Positions 1-5,684 of a stretch of 5,911 bases of DNA are shown piece after piece. The notes under the pieces were generated by a model. It had not been told where the DNA came from. It ran no database searches and saw only the letters and a list, made by a program, of their open reading frames with translations. The position numbers were made by a program, and so were the translations under genes. Every line of letters starts with the position of its first letter. Positions within the stretch are counted from its first letter, which is position 1. The DNA lies in NCBI RefSeq assembly GCF_903642095.1, contig NZ_CAHJWD020000077.1, positions 1 to 5,911 on the forward strand. Reading direction: 5' to 3'. The stretch comes from Bathymodiolus brooksi thiotrophic gill symbiont (lineage in GTDB: Bacteria; Pseudomonadota; Gammaproteobacteria; PS1; Pseudothioglobaceae).

Positions 1-69
1 AGTAATAGCTCCAAAAGTAACCATATAAAGGAGAAATATATTTACTAAAACTTTTACAATGTTTTCCAT
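1..69 (-). CDS. possible partial CDS, hydrophobic N-terminus (unknown protein)
   Basis: An ATG at 67-69 opens a minus-strand frame of 23 codons that stays open to the left edge. The peptide begins MENIVKVLVNIFLLYMVT and is strongly hydrophobic from about residue 5, like a signal anchor or first membrane helix. An in-frame TAA lies two codons before the ATG, so this is the earliest ATG of the frame. There is no convincing Shine-Dalgarno sequence (upstream bases read CCTAAATAAATC). It lies on the same strand as the main operon, 264 nt beyond its last gene, and would be a separate transcription unit or a distal gene. The fragment is too short to assign a family, and in such AT-rich DNA it may be a chance frame. 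Confidence 0.38.
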   Translation of the reverse strand, partial: MENIVKVLVNIFLLYMVTFGAIT

Positions 70-333
70 GATTTATTTAGGGTTAAAAATAAGCTTATTT
101 TAATAGATTGTTATATTTTATGATGAGAATTTTCTTAATATAATATTTTAACTAAAGGGATAATAATGATAGCACTAACTATATTTAAATAAAATCCTAA
201 CAAAAAAAATCCATTAAAATATCAATTCCTATTCTCCATATAAACCAATGCAACCACTAAAAAAACTTCAAAAAGACAAGATAAAGTGCAAAAAAAATGA
301 GAGAAAATTATGAAAAAAGTGACCTACTCTGGA
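70..333. other. AT-rich gene-free intergenic region
   Basis: This 264-nt spacer follows the last gene of the operon. Neither strand holds a coding frame of meaningful length. Read on the operon strand it contains several T-runs (opposite A-runs at 313-318, 290-297, 270-274, 259-265 and 202-209), but none is preceded by a clear GC-containing hairpin, so no canonical intrinsic terminator can be assigned. The T-runs could still assist termination. The segment nearest position 70 carries a perfect palindrome (86-101) and presumably holds the promoter of whatever gene starts at 69, but no convincing -35/-10 pair was identified. Confidence 0.7.
86..101. repeat. 16-bp perfect palindrome AAAATAAGCTTATTTT
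   Basis: The 16 bases are a perfect inverted repeat centred on AAGCTT, 16 nt upstream of the possible start codon at 67-69. A dyad in this position could be an operator for a dimeric regulator, or the stem of a short structure in the 5' untranslated region. Because the surroundings are very AT-rich and only the central GC pair is informative, chance is a real alternative. The palindrome itself is certain; a function is inference. Confidence 0.35.
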
Positions 334-1485
334 TTATCTTATAAATTTAGGTGTTAATGGCTTTTTCAGAAAATTCTCATAACGCTTATCTGTTAAAGTT
401 TTTAGAAAGGCTACCAAAGCATTTACTTTTCTATCTGAGAGTTTTTTGCCTTTTTTAAGGTCATCAAAATTTATCGTTTTAGGCACTTCTGCTGCTGCCC
501 AAGGTTGATTGGTTTCAGGGTTAATGGCACGGTTTTCATTGATGTATTTGTCATAAAATACAATCACAGTTTTCAAATCTTTAAATACGCCGTTGTGCAT
601 ATAGGGGGCAGTGATGGCGACATTTCTAAGACTTGGGGTTCTGAATTTTCCTTTTTGTTTTGTGTCATTTACTTTGGGATTGTTAAGCAGACCTTTGTCT
701 ATTGTCTTTACGCCGTTTTTAGTGCGCAATGCGGTGTTAATTGGCACGCCGATATTATGGTATTCATAATTACTGAATGTTTCACCTTGAGCGTTATCGG
801 ATTTTTTTAGCTGATGGCAAGTGGCACAATTGGTATTATTGTTTGAGAAAAACAAAGAGCGTCCTAAATCTTCTAAATCTGTGAGTTCGTATTTACCTGC
901 TAAATAGCGGTCGTATTTTGAATCAAATGGGGCGAAAAATTTAGTTTTCTCAAATTCGGCAATGCTTTGTGCCATTGCTGCATACGCTTTTTCAACATCA
1001 TTAAAAATAGCGTTACCATAAATATCTCTAAATTGCATACTATAAGTAGGATGATTTTTAAAACGATTAATCAAAGTTTGTTTACTTGGTATATTCATTT
1101 CAGTAGGGTTAAGCGGTGGGCCGCCTGCTTGTCCTTTTAAATCTTGTTCACGCCCATCAAGAAATTGCCCGCCTATCCATTGTTGATTTTTTTTATCAAA
1201 ATGAAAATCGGGGCTAAACATAGCATACGCTGCACTCGGGGTATTTCTATCGCCTAAACTTTTACCGTCATCGCCGAGTGAGGCAGCACCACCAACGCCA
1301 TTATCACGATTATCGATAAAGCCTAAACTGGGATTGTGGCAAGTGCTACAAGACTGGGTGCGATTGTTGGACAAAATTGGGTCGAAAAACAGTTGCTTGC
1401 CAAGTGCTTGCTTTTGTATACTAAGGTTAGATTCTGTGCCACAGGCACTTAATACTAGGGCAAAAAATAGAGATAATAATTTCAT
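334..1485 (-). CDS. di-haem cytochrome c peroxidase family lipoprotein
   Basis: A 383-residue member of the bacterial di-haem cytochrome c peroxidase / MauG superfamily, which reduces hydrogen peroxide with electrons from small cytochromes, or oxidises other substrates. A short hydrophobic leader ends in a lipobox, LSAC with Cys15, so the protein is probably lipid-anchored and faces the periplasm. Two haem c sites are visible: CSTCH at 46-50 and CATCH at 220-224. Family landmarks are GKQLFFDPILS before haem 1, GDRNTPS at 78-84, FLDGRE at 108-113, GRSLFF before haem 2, and FRTPSLRNV followed by APYMHNG at 293-299. Met296 fits the distal ligand of the high-potential haem, as in classical peroxidases; MauG has Tyr there. 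The ATG overlaps the hydroxylase stop as ATGA (4 nt), with no Shine-Dalgarno, so translation is probably coupled. It is the last gene of the operon. Family assignment is firm; the physiological substrate is not known. Confidence 0.93.
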   Translation of the reverse strand: MKLLSLFFALVLSACGTESNLSIQKQALGKQLFFDPILSNNRTQSCSTCHNPSLGFIDNRDNGVGGAASLGDDGKSLGDRNTPSAAYAMFSPDFHFDKKNQQWIGGQFLDGREQDLKGQAGGPPLNPTEMNIPSKQTLINRFKNHPTYSMQFRDIYGNAIFNDVEKAYAAMAQSIAEFEKTKFFAPFDSKYDRYLAGKYELTDLEDLGRSLFFSNNNTNCATCHQLKKSDNAQGETFSNYEYHNIGVPINTALRTKNGVKTIDKGLLNNPKVNDTKQKGKFRTPSLRNVAITAPYMHNGVFKDLKTVIVFYDKYINENRAINPETNQPWAAAEVPKTINFDDLKKGKKLSDRKVNALVAFLKTLTDKRYENFLKKPLTPKFIR

Positions 1486-2384
1486 TTTGATTTAAATAAT
1501 AGATAAAAAGGGGAAAAAATAAGTTGATGAAAACGGTTAAAGTGCTTCATTTCATTCTGTTTAATGCCGAATTTTATTCTATTGACGCTTTTAGACAACA
1601 CTAAAGAATTGAAAACCCAATCCCAAATCGCTAAAAATCCGCCAAAATTAACATTGATATGTTGCTTTGAATGATGAATTTGATGCTGTTTTGGGGAGAT
1701 TAAAAATCGCTCAATAATAGTGCCAAAACTAATGCCGATATGAGAATGCCGAAGGTTAGAACCTACGAATGAAAAAACAAAAGCCAAGGCATTTACCCCT
1801 AAAATATCAACGATACCAATCATTGCACCAAAGCCATAAATAAACACACCGCTCACGAGTCCGACAATAAGCGAATAACGCAAACCAAATAACAAAGACT
1901 CAACAGGATGCACCCGATAAAAAGTTAGTGGCGTTAAGACTTTAGCACTATGATGCACCTTGTGAAACGCCCACAACCAAGGCATGGTATGTAAAAAACG
2001 GTGTAGCCAATAACGGCTAAAATCACTTAAAACAAACAAACTCAGGGTGAAAAATACCATCACTTGGGTGTAAGAAAACCCCTCTATTCGAACAAAACCG
2101 TATTGTGTTAATAAAAAATCATTTACCCACAATGCCACTTCTTTTGCACCAATCAGCATTGGAAAGATAACCAACACCTTAAAAATAGAGATAAATATAA
2201 AATACCCGTAATCCAATAAGGCACTAGGGTGTAGCCATAGTTTTTTTGAGAGATTGAGCCTGCGTTTTTTAGGGTTAAGCCATAAAAAAACTGCTGCAAT
2301 GACCACCGAACTGAATAAAAACACCCAATAGATGCGTTTATGCGGGTCAATCAAATACTCAAGTGGATTAATCGCCATCAGCAT
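1482..2384 (-). CDS. fatty acid hydroxylase / sterol desaturase family membrane di-iron protein
   Basis: A 300-residue integral-membrane protein of the fatty acid hydroxylase superfamily (sterol desaturase, C-4 methyl oxidase, lipid and carotenoid hydroxylases). The histidine clusters that bind the di-iron centre are intact: HRFLH at 128-132, HKVHH at 141-145 and HQIHH at 234-238, plus His159 (RVHP) and RHSH at 212-215. Hydrophobic stretches at about 19-35, 58-78, 106-120 and 164-210 fit membrane helices, with histidines facing the cytoplasm in this family. The reaction would be O2-dependent hydroxylation or desaturation of a lipid; the substrate cannot be read from sequence. The frame stays open to a TTG at 2402, but ATG 2382-2384 is chosen because AAGG lies 6 nt upstream (2391-2394); ATG 2376-2378 is the alternative. 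The start overlaps the upstream gene by 17 nt and the end overlaps the peroxidase by 4 nt, so it is embedded in the operon. Confidence 0.9.
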   Translation of the reverse strand: MLMAINPLEYLIDPHKRIYWVFLFSSVVIAAVFLWLNPKKRRLNLSKKLWLHPSALLDYGYFIFISIFKVLVIFPMLIGAKEVALWVNDFLLTQYGFVRIEGFSYTQVMVFFTLSLFVLSDFSRYWLHRFLHTMPWLWAFHKVHHSAKVLTPLTFYRVHPVESLLFGLRYSLIVGLVSGVFIYGFGAMIGIVDILGVNALAFVFSFVGSNLRHSHIGISFGTIIERFLISPKQHQIHHSKQHINVNFGGFLAIWDWVFNSLVLSKSVNRIKFGIKQNEMKHFNRFHQLIFSPFYLLFKSK

Positions 2385-3333
2385 CAAGCACCTTCGAAAC
2401 AAAACCCAATTTATTCATGAGTGATAGGTAATAAGATTGCATTAACCAATTGGTTGATTGATACAGGGATTTTCCTTTGGCATTAAGTAAATCTTGCTCT
2501 TGCATTTTTTCAACTTGTGCGATGGCTTGATTAAGAAAGCCAATGGTTTTATTGATTTCTTTGGTTGCACCAAATTTTCTAGCAACATCGCCAAAATCTT
2601 TATGGCTAGAGGCATCGATCGCCTGCTTATGTGCTTGCAGGATAGACAAAATTGCCATTACACTGTTTTGACTTATGGCATATTCAGCACGCCGAGCATC
2701 TGCATGACCTTTATACTTTTTACTTAAACCAGCCACATCGCCAATACGCCATTCTTTTAAAGCATAAGTGCTACTCACTAAAGCATTTAACAAAATAGCA
2801 CTGGCAAACTGTTCATCTTGCACAAATTTGGACCGATGTGCTTGATAGGCTGACCCAATATTTCGTAAATAATGCTCAATGGACTTTGCCATTATCAACG
2901 CCATCGAACGCACTCTGGTATTAGACAAATCTTGTGTGAATAACAAGTATTCAAGTGCGTTAATGGTTTTATGTGAATGCCTATAAAGTGCGTAAGACAA
3001 ATCATCGTTAGCACTAATAATTAAATCTAATTGGGCTTTAATGTCTTCATTGTTGCCATGAAAAATATCAATATATCGTGGTGTGTCTAAAAAATCCTCA
3101 TTTAAATCACCTAGCACATAAGTGGCTTCTACTTTTTTCCAATTGCTAACCAATTGGACGAATAACATTTGACTTTTTTTGGTTTTCCCTTGTTTGATAC
3201 TGGCACTTATTTGCTTAGCATTGATAATTGATTGCTCAATATTGTGAATAATAACTTGCTCAAAAAAAGCTTTGTCTACTGCATTAACACAGAAAGTAAA
3301 TAACAAGATAACCGATATAATTATTCGCTTCAT
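2368..3333 (-). CDS. imelysin-like periplasmic protein (second, divergent copy)
   Basis: A 321-residue protein with an N-terminal signal peptide (MKRIIISVILLFTFCVNA, likely cut near residue 18), followed by a mostly helical imelysin-like domain. Recognisable landmarks are WKKVEATYVLGDLN at 65-78, DTPRYIDIFH at 83-92 and INALEYLLFTQD at 124-135. The last segment corresponds to the GxHxxE motif of classical imelysins, but here reads T123-x-N125-x-x-E128: Glu is kept, Gly and the metal-ligand His are lost. This matches the second imelysin of imelysin / di-haem / imelysin operons, which often lacks the histidine. It is therefore unlikely to be a peptidase and more likely a binding or partner protein for the di-haem enzyme or the first imelysin. 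It starts 2 nt after the di-haem gene stop, with AAGGA 8 nt upstream of the ATG. The name is secure at superfamily level; the role is inferred. Confidence 0.85.
   Translation of the reverse strand: MKRIIISVILLFTFCVNAVDKAFFEQVIIHNIEQSIINAKQISASIKQGKTKKSQMLFVQLVSNWKKVEATYVLGDLNEDFLDTPRYIDIFHGNNEDIKAQLDLIISANDDLSYALYRHSHKTINALEYLLFTQDLSNTRVRSMALIMAKSIEHYLRNIGSAYQAHRSKFVQDEQFASAILLNALVSSTYALKEWRIGDVAGLSKKYKGHADARRAEYAISQNSVMAILSILQAHKQAIDASSHKDFGDVARKFGATKEINKTIGFLNQAIAQVEKMQEQDLLNAKGKSLYQSTNWLMQSYYLSLMNKLGFVSKVLDADGD
2389..2394 (-). promoter_or_regulatory. ribosome binding site deciding the hydroxylase start
   Basis: AAGGTG on the minus strand lies within the end of the second imelysin gene. 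Its AAGG core is 6 nt before ATG 2382-2384 and 12 nt before ATG 2376-2378, which favours the former; the in-frame TTG at 2402 lies upstream of this site and is an unlikely start. Confidence 0.55.
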
Positions 3334-3335
3334 AA

Positions 3336-4385
3336 CTACATTCCTTCAATAAATTTTATGAATTTTACTCTGTCTTTTTTGCTTAAATTGACAAAAGCCT
3401 CCTTAGCCGATTGTGCCTCACCTCCATGCCACAAAATAGCCTCTTCCACGCTATTAGCACGCCCGTCATGCCAAAAATTAGGTGCTTTTTTACTATTCCA
3501 AAGTGGGGCAGTGCGAAAGCTACCTTCACCTAAATTGTGCGGCAATAAATCACTATAAGGATAAATAGTGCGTTTTTCCAAATCATAACTCGGTGTATGG
3601 CAATAACTACAACCAACTTTAGTAAAGAGTTTAATCGGCTTAACCGCACTCACTTTATCCAAACTTTTAACAAAATAAGTAATCGCCTCTAAACGCTGTT
3701 GTGGCAAATCTAGTGTCTTGCCTTTGGGTGCATTATTGCATTTTGTTTGTTTACTGGTGCAATTTTCCTGCAGATAAAGCGGGTTGCTTAAACCCATATC
3801 ATTATGGGCGGCATTTGCCACTTGCGTTAAAATAGACGGTTCGTGAGCACTTAAATTAAAACGCTTTACAGGCTTATTAGAGACACTTCCGAGCAAACCC
3901 AAGCCGTGCAAAGAAGGGGATATACGCATTGAAAGCGTGCTATTAACCCTACCATAGCCTAGATTACTAAGCCTAACCACTGGTTTTTTTAATATCACTT
4001 TATCGCCATTTTTATAAGATGATATGTGTGTTTGATAATCAATCTCCACTCTTGCTTCCACAGGCACATTACCGGTAGATTTGGTGTTAATCTGCGTCCC
4101 ATAAACAGTATTAGGATTGTCTAATTTGACAACAAACTTATTACTTCGCTCCCCTTTCAGATGGCAATTTATGCAAGCATTCTGATTAAACAAAGGCCCT
4201 AATCCATCACGCGCTGTAGTAGATGCAGGAAAAGCCACCCAAGGTTTTTCAAAAAAACTTTTACCCAAAATAAACTTATCTTCATTAAACGCCTTGACTG
4301 AGACGGCAAAAACTCTTGGCATCAAAATAATGCCAAGAGTTAATGTTAACAATAAGACTCTATTAAAGCTGAGTCTCTTCACCAT
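3336..4385 (-). CDS. di-haem oxidoreductase, DUF1111 / 'thiol oxidoreductase' family
   Basis: A 349-residue periplasmic di-haem c protein. The signal peptide runs to about residue 27 (positive KR, hydrophobic core, VFA cleavage site). Haem c sites are CINCH at 71-75 and CSYCH at 259-263. DUF1111 hallmarks are DGLGPLFN before haem 1, VYGTQI at 94-99, SPSLHGLGLLGSV at 156-168, DMGLSNPL at 196-203, TIYPYSDLLPHNLG at 273-286, RTAPLW at 291-296, FWHDGRANSVEEAI at 304-317 and LWHGGEA at 318-324. Most relatives that I recall are about 450-500 residues; this one seems to lack the D-x-DGDGISG loop expected after residue 168. The family is distantly related to cytochrome c peroxidases and has no well-established reaction; the 'thiol oxidoreductase' label is weakly founded. 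Its start overlaps the imelysin end by 23 nt without a clear Shine-Dalgarno, which suggests coupling. A strong hairpin lies in its signal-peptide codons. Confidence 0.9.
   Translation of the reverse strand: MVKRLSFNRVLLLTLTLGIILMPRVFAVSVKAFNEDKFILGKSFFEKPWVAFPASTTARDGLGPLFNQNACINCHLKGERSNKFVVKLDNPNTVYGTQINTKSTGNVPVEARVEIDYQTHISSYKNGDKVILKKPVVRLSNLGYGRVNSTLSMRISPSLHGLGLLGSVSNKPVKRFNLSAHEPSILTQVANAAHNDMGLSNPLYLQENCTSKQTKCNNAPKGKTLDLPQQRLEAITYFVKSLDKVSAVKPIKLFTKVGCSYCHTPSYDLEKRTIYPYSDLLPHNLGEGSFRTAPLWNSKKAPNFWHDGRANSVEEAILWHGGEAQSAKEAFVNLSKKDRVKFIKFIEGM
3342..3346 (-). promoter_or_regulatory. ribosome binding site of second imelysin gene
   Basis: AAGGA on the minus strand lies 8 nt before the ATG at 3331-3333, inside the last codons of the di-haem gene. 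It supports that start and independent initiation although only 2 nt separate the genes. Confidence 0.7.
4308..4341 (-). terminator. terminator-like or attenuator-like hairpin inside the di-haem gene
   Basis: Two perfect 12-bp arms, ATGCCAAGAGTT and its complement at 4330-4341 and 4311-4322, flank a 7-nt loop (4323-4329). On the transcribed minus strand the second arm runs into a stretch of five U (two paired in the stem, three beyond). This resembles a weak intrinsic terminator or a stabilising hairpin. It sits in signal-peptide codons about 14-25 of the di-haem gene, after the first imelysin gene, where it could lower downstream expression or affect mRNA processing. The inverted repeat is seen directly; function is inference, and the short U-tract argues against strong termination. 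Confidence 0.45.
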
Positions 4386-5661
4386 CCGTCACATCGCCAA
4401 CACTCAAATTAATGCCATTTGCTTTAGCAACATTAATCATTTGGTCGCCAATCGCTCTTAATTCGTTTTTAAGTTTTTTAATTTGCTTGGCTTGAGGATC
4501 ATTAGGACGAATTTGATAATCAAAATGACGAGAGATTTGTGCCAAAGCATTTATTTTATTAACTTTGGCATCTGCAGACTTAATCAATGCCATTAACTTA
4601 GACTTATCTTTAAGTGCATCAATCGGGGCTACACCATAATCAATACCATTATAAGTGCCAAATAAAATGTTTTTAAAACCCTGATAGTTTTGCGCAATAT
4701 CACGATGAGTATTATCAGAAAAACAACTGTGTTCATCTTCTTCACTTGGCGTTAATACAGCAACAGCAATGCGTTCATTTGCTAATTCTGATTTAATAAA
4801 CACACCCAAACCTGAAAATATTTGAGACAATGCTGTTTTCTCATCAATATTTTTATCACTGGTGTTATTACCTAAAAGTGCCGCACGGTAATTGCTATTA
4901 TCGCCCTTACCCCAAGCCACAACCATTGATTCAAGATCTGAAACAATCAGTGCAGATGCTGCATTTAGATATTGTTTGCGACGATCAGCATTTTTAGCCG
5001 TGGTGTAATCAGCCACAGTTCTTTGACCAGCAATCAATGCACCCGTAGTTATGCCATCTTTGATAAAATTGGCATAATCTTGATCTTGACCCCAAAGCAA
5101 AAACTCAATCGCATGATAGCCCGTTGCCACATTAGCATCACCGCCATTTTCATTCAATGCCGCTAATACATCAGGGGTAATATTACTCACATTCACTGTT
5201 TTAGACTTCTCACCACTTGGAGTAAATGCACCTTTTGCATCAATGATGTTGCCAGAGGTTTTTTTACCTTTAGCATCCATGGTATAGTCAACCATATTCT
5301 CATCCAATGGCCAAGCATTAAGTTGCCCTTCTGGTGCACCATAAACCGTATGCCAACCTTCTTCTGCGTCAATCGGGCCATTTGATAATCTAAACGCCTC
5401 GGTTTGTCCATAAGATTCTCTGGCATTTAACCATGACGCTTTGGCATTTTCCATCATCATTGTCGTAGGGTTTTTAGTGAAATCCTTAATCGCCACTTGC
5501 ATGCTTTTTGCATCGTTTAACGCATCTGTATAGCTAGCAATAGCGATATCTGCATAAGCAGTTAAAACTTCATTCTTGCCGCCAAAAAATGCTTGAGCGG
5601 TTGATGCCACCATTGCCATTGTAAGCACTGATGAAATAATTATTTTTTTTTGTGTTCTCAT
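4363..5661 (-). CDS. imelysin, IrpA/IcmP-type (peptidase M75 superfamily)
   Basis: A 432-residue secreted protein. The signal peptide ends at AQA (residues 22-24). The two helical halves typical of imelysins are present with strong landmarks: WLNARESYGQTEAFRLSNGP at 77-96, INAWPLDE-type LNAWPLDE at 114-121, the metal-binding GxHxxE motif as GYHAIE at 181-186 followed by FLLWGQD, and EEDEHSCFSDNTHRD at 307-321. Relatives include cyanobacterial IrpA (needed under iron limitation), Pseudomonas IcmP (insulin-cleaving metalloprotease) and EfeM/EfeO-like proteins. Structures of family members led to doubts that they are peptidases, so binding of iron or another metal in the periplasm is a likely role. 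The start is supported by AAGGAG upstream. It follows the porin-like gene by 23 nt and overlaps the di-haem gene by 23 nt, so it belongs to one operon. Its promoter, and any Fur-type control, would lie outside this window. Confidence 0.93.
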   Translation of the reverse strand: MRTQKKIIISSVLTMAMVASTAQAFFGGKNEVLTAYADIAIASYTDALNDAKSMQVAIKDFTKNPTTMMMENAKASWLNARESYGQTEAFRLSNGPIDAEEGWHTVYGAPEGQLNAWPLDENMVDYTMDAKGKKTSGNIIDAKGAFTPSGEKSKTVNVSNITPDVLAALNENGGDANVATGYHAIEFLLWGQDQDYANFIKDGITTGALIAGQRTVADYTTAKNADRRKQYLNAASALIVSDLESMVVAWGKGDNSNYRAALLGNNTSDKNIDEKTALSQIFSGLGVFIKSELANERIAVAVLTPSEEDEHSCFSDNTHRDIAQNYQGFKNILFGTYNGIDYGVAPIDALKDKSKLMALIKSADAKVNKINALAQISRHFDYQIRPNDPQAKQIKKLKNELRAIGDQMINVAKANGINLSVGDVTDGEETQL

Positions 5662-5666
5662 TTTGT

Positions 5667-5672
5667 CTCCTT
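5667..5672 (-). promoter_or_regulatory. ribosome binding site of first imelysin gene
   Basis: A perfect AAGGAG on the minus strand lies 5 nt before the ATG at 5659-5661, in the 23-nt gap after the porin-like gene. It is the strongest Shine-Dalgarno in the window and fits high expression of this protein. Confidence 0.8.
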
Positions 5673-5684
5673 AATATTAATCAA

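Noticed and set aside
159..172. Fur-box-like GATAATAATGATAG
   Set aside because: It resembles two GATAAT-type hexamers but has poor symmetry with the third, and lies downstream of the metal-related operon. In such AT-rich sequence the match is not convincing.
166..192. Plus-strand mini-frame MIALTIFK with a purine-rich stretch upstream
   Set aside because: Eight codons only, in AT-rich DNA, with no following gene on the plus strand that it could lead.
505..810. Plus-strand open frame of 101 codons
   Set aside because: It is antisense to the peroxidase gene, whose haem and family motifs are unmistakable; the plus-strand peptide shows no recognisable features.
2444..2455. 12-bp palindrome AACCAATTGGTT
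   Set aside because: It encodes conserved-looking Thr-Asn-Trp-Leu codons in the second imelysin and has no loop or U-tract; most likely chance.
2494..2727. Plus-strand open frame of 77 codons
   Set aside because: It is a shadow of the second imelysin gene, with no ribosome binding site or family resemblance.
3138..3158. Inverted repeat TCCAATTG / CAATTGGA with 5-nt loop
   Set aside because: Short 8-bp AT-rich stem inside coding sequence, with no terminator features; chance is the simpler explanation.
3280..3333. Possible lipobox at Cys15 of the second imelysin
   Set aside because: The residues before Cys are Phe-Thr-Phe, which do not fit the Leu-Ala/Ser-Gly/Ala pattern; ordinary signal peptidase I cleavage after VNA fits better.
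5193..5426. Minus-strand open frame of 77 codons in another frame of the imelysin gene
   Set aside because: It lies wholly within the conserved part of the first imelysin; overlap in an alternative frame with no support.
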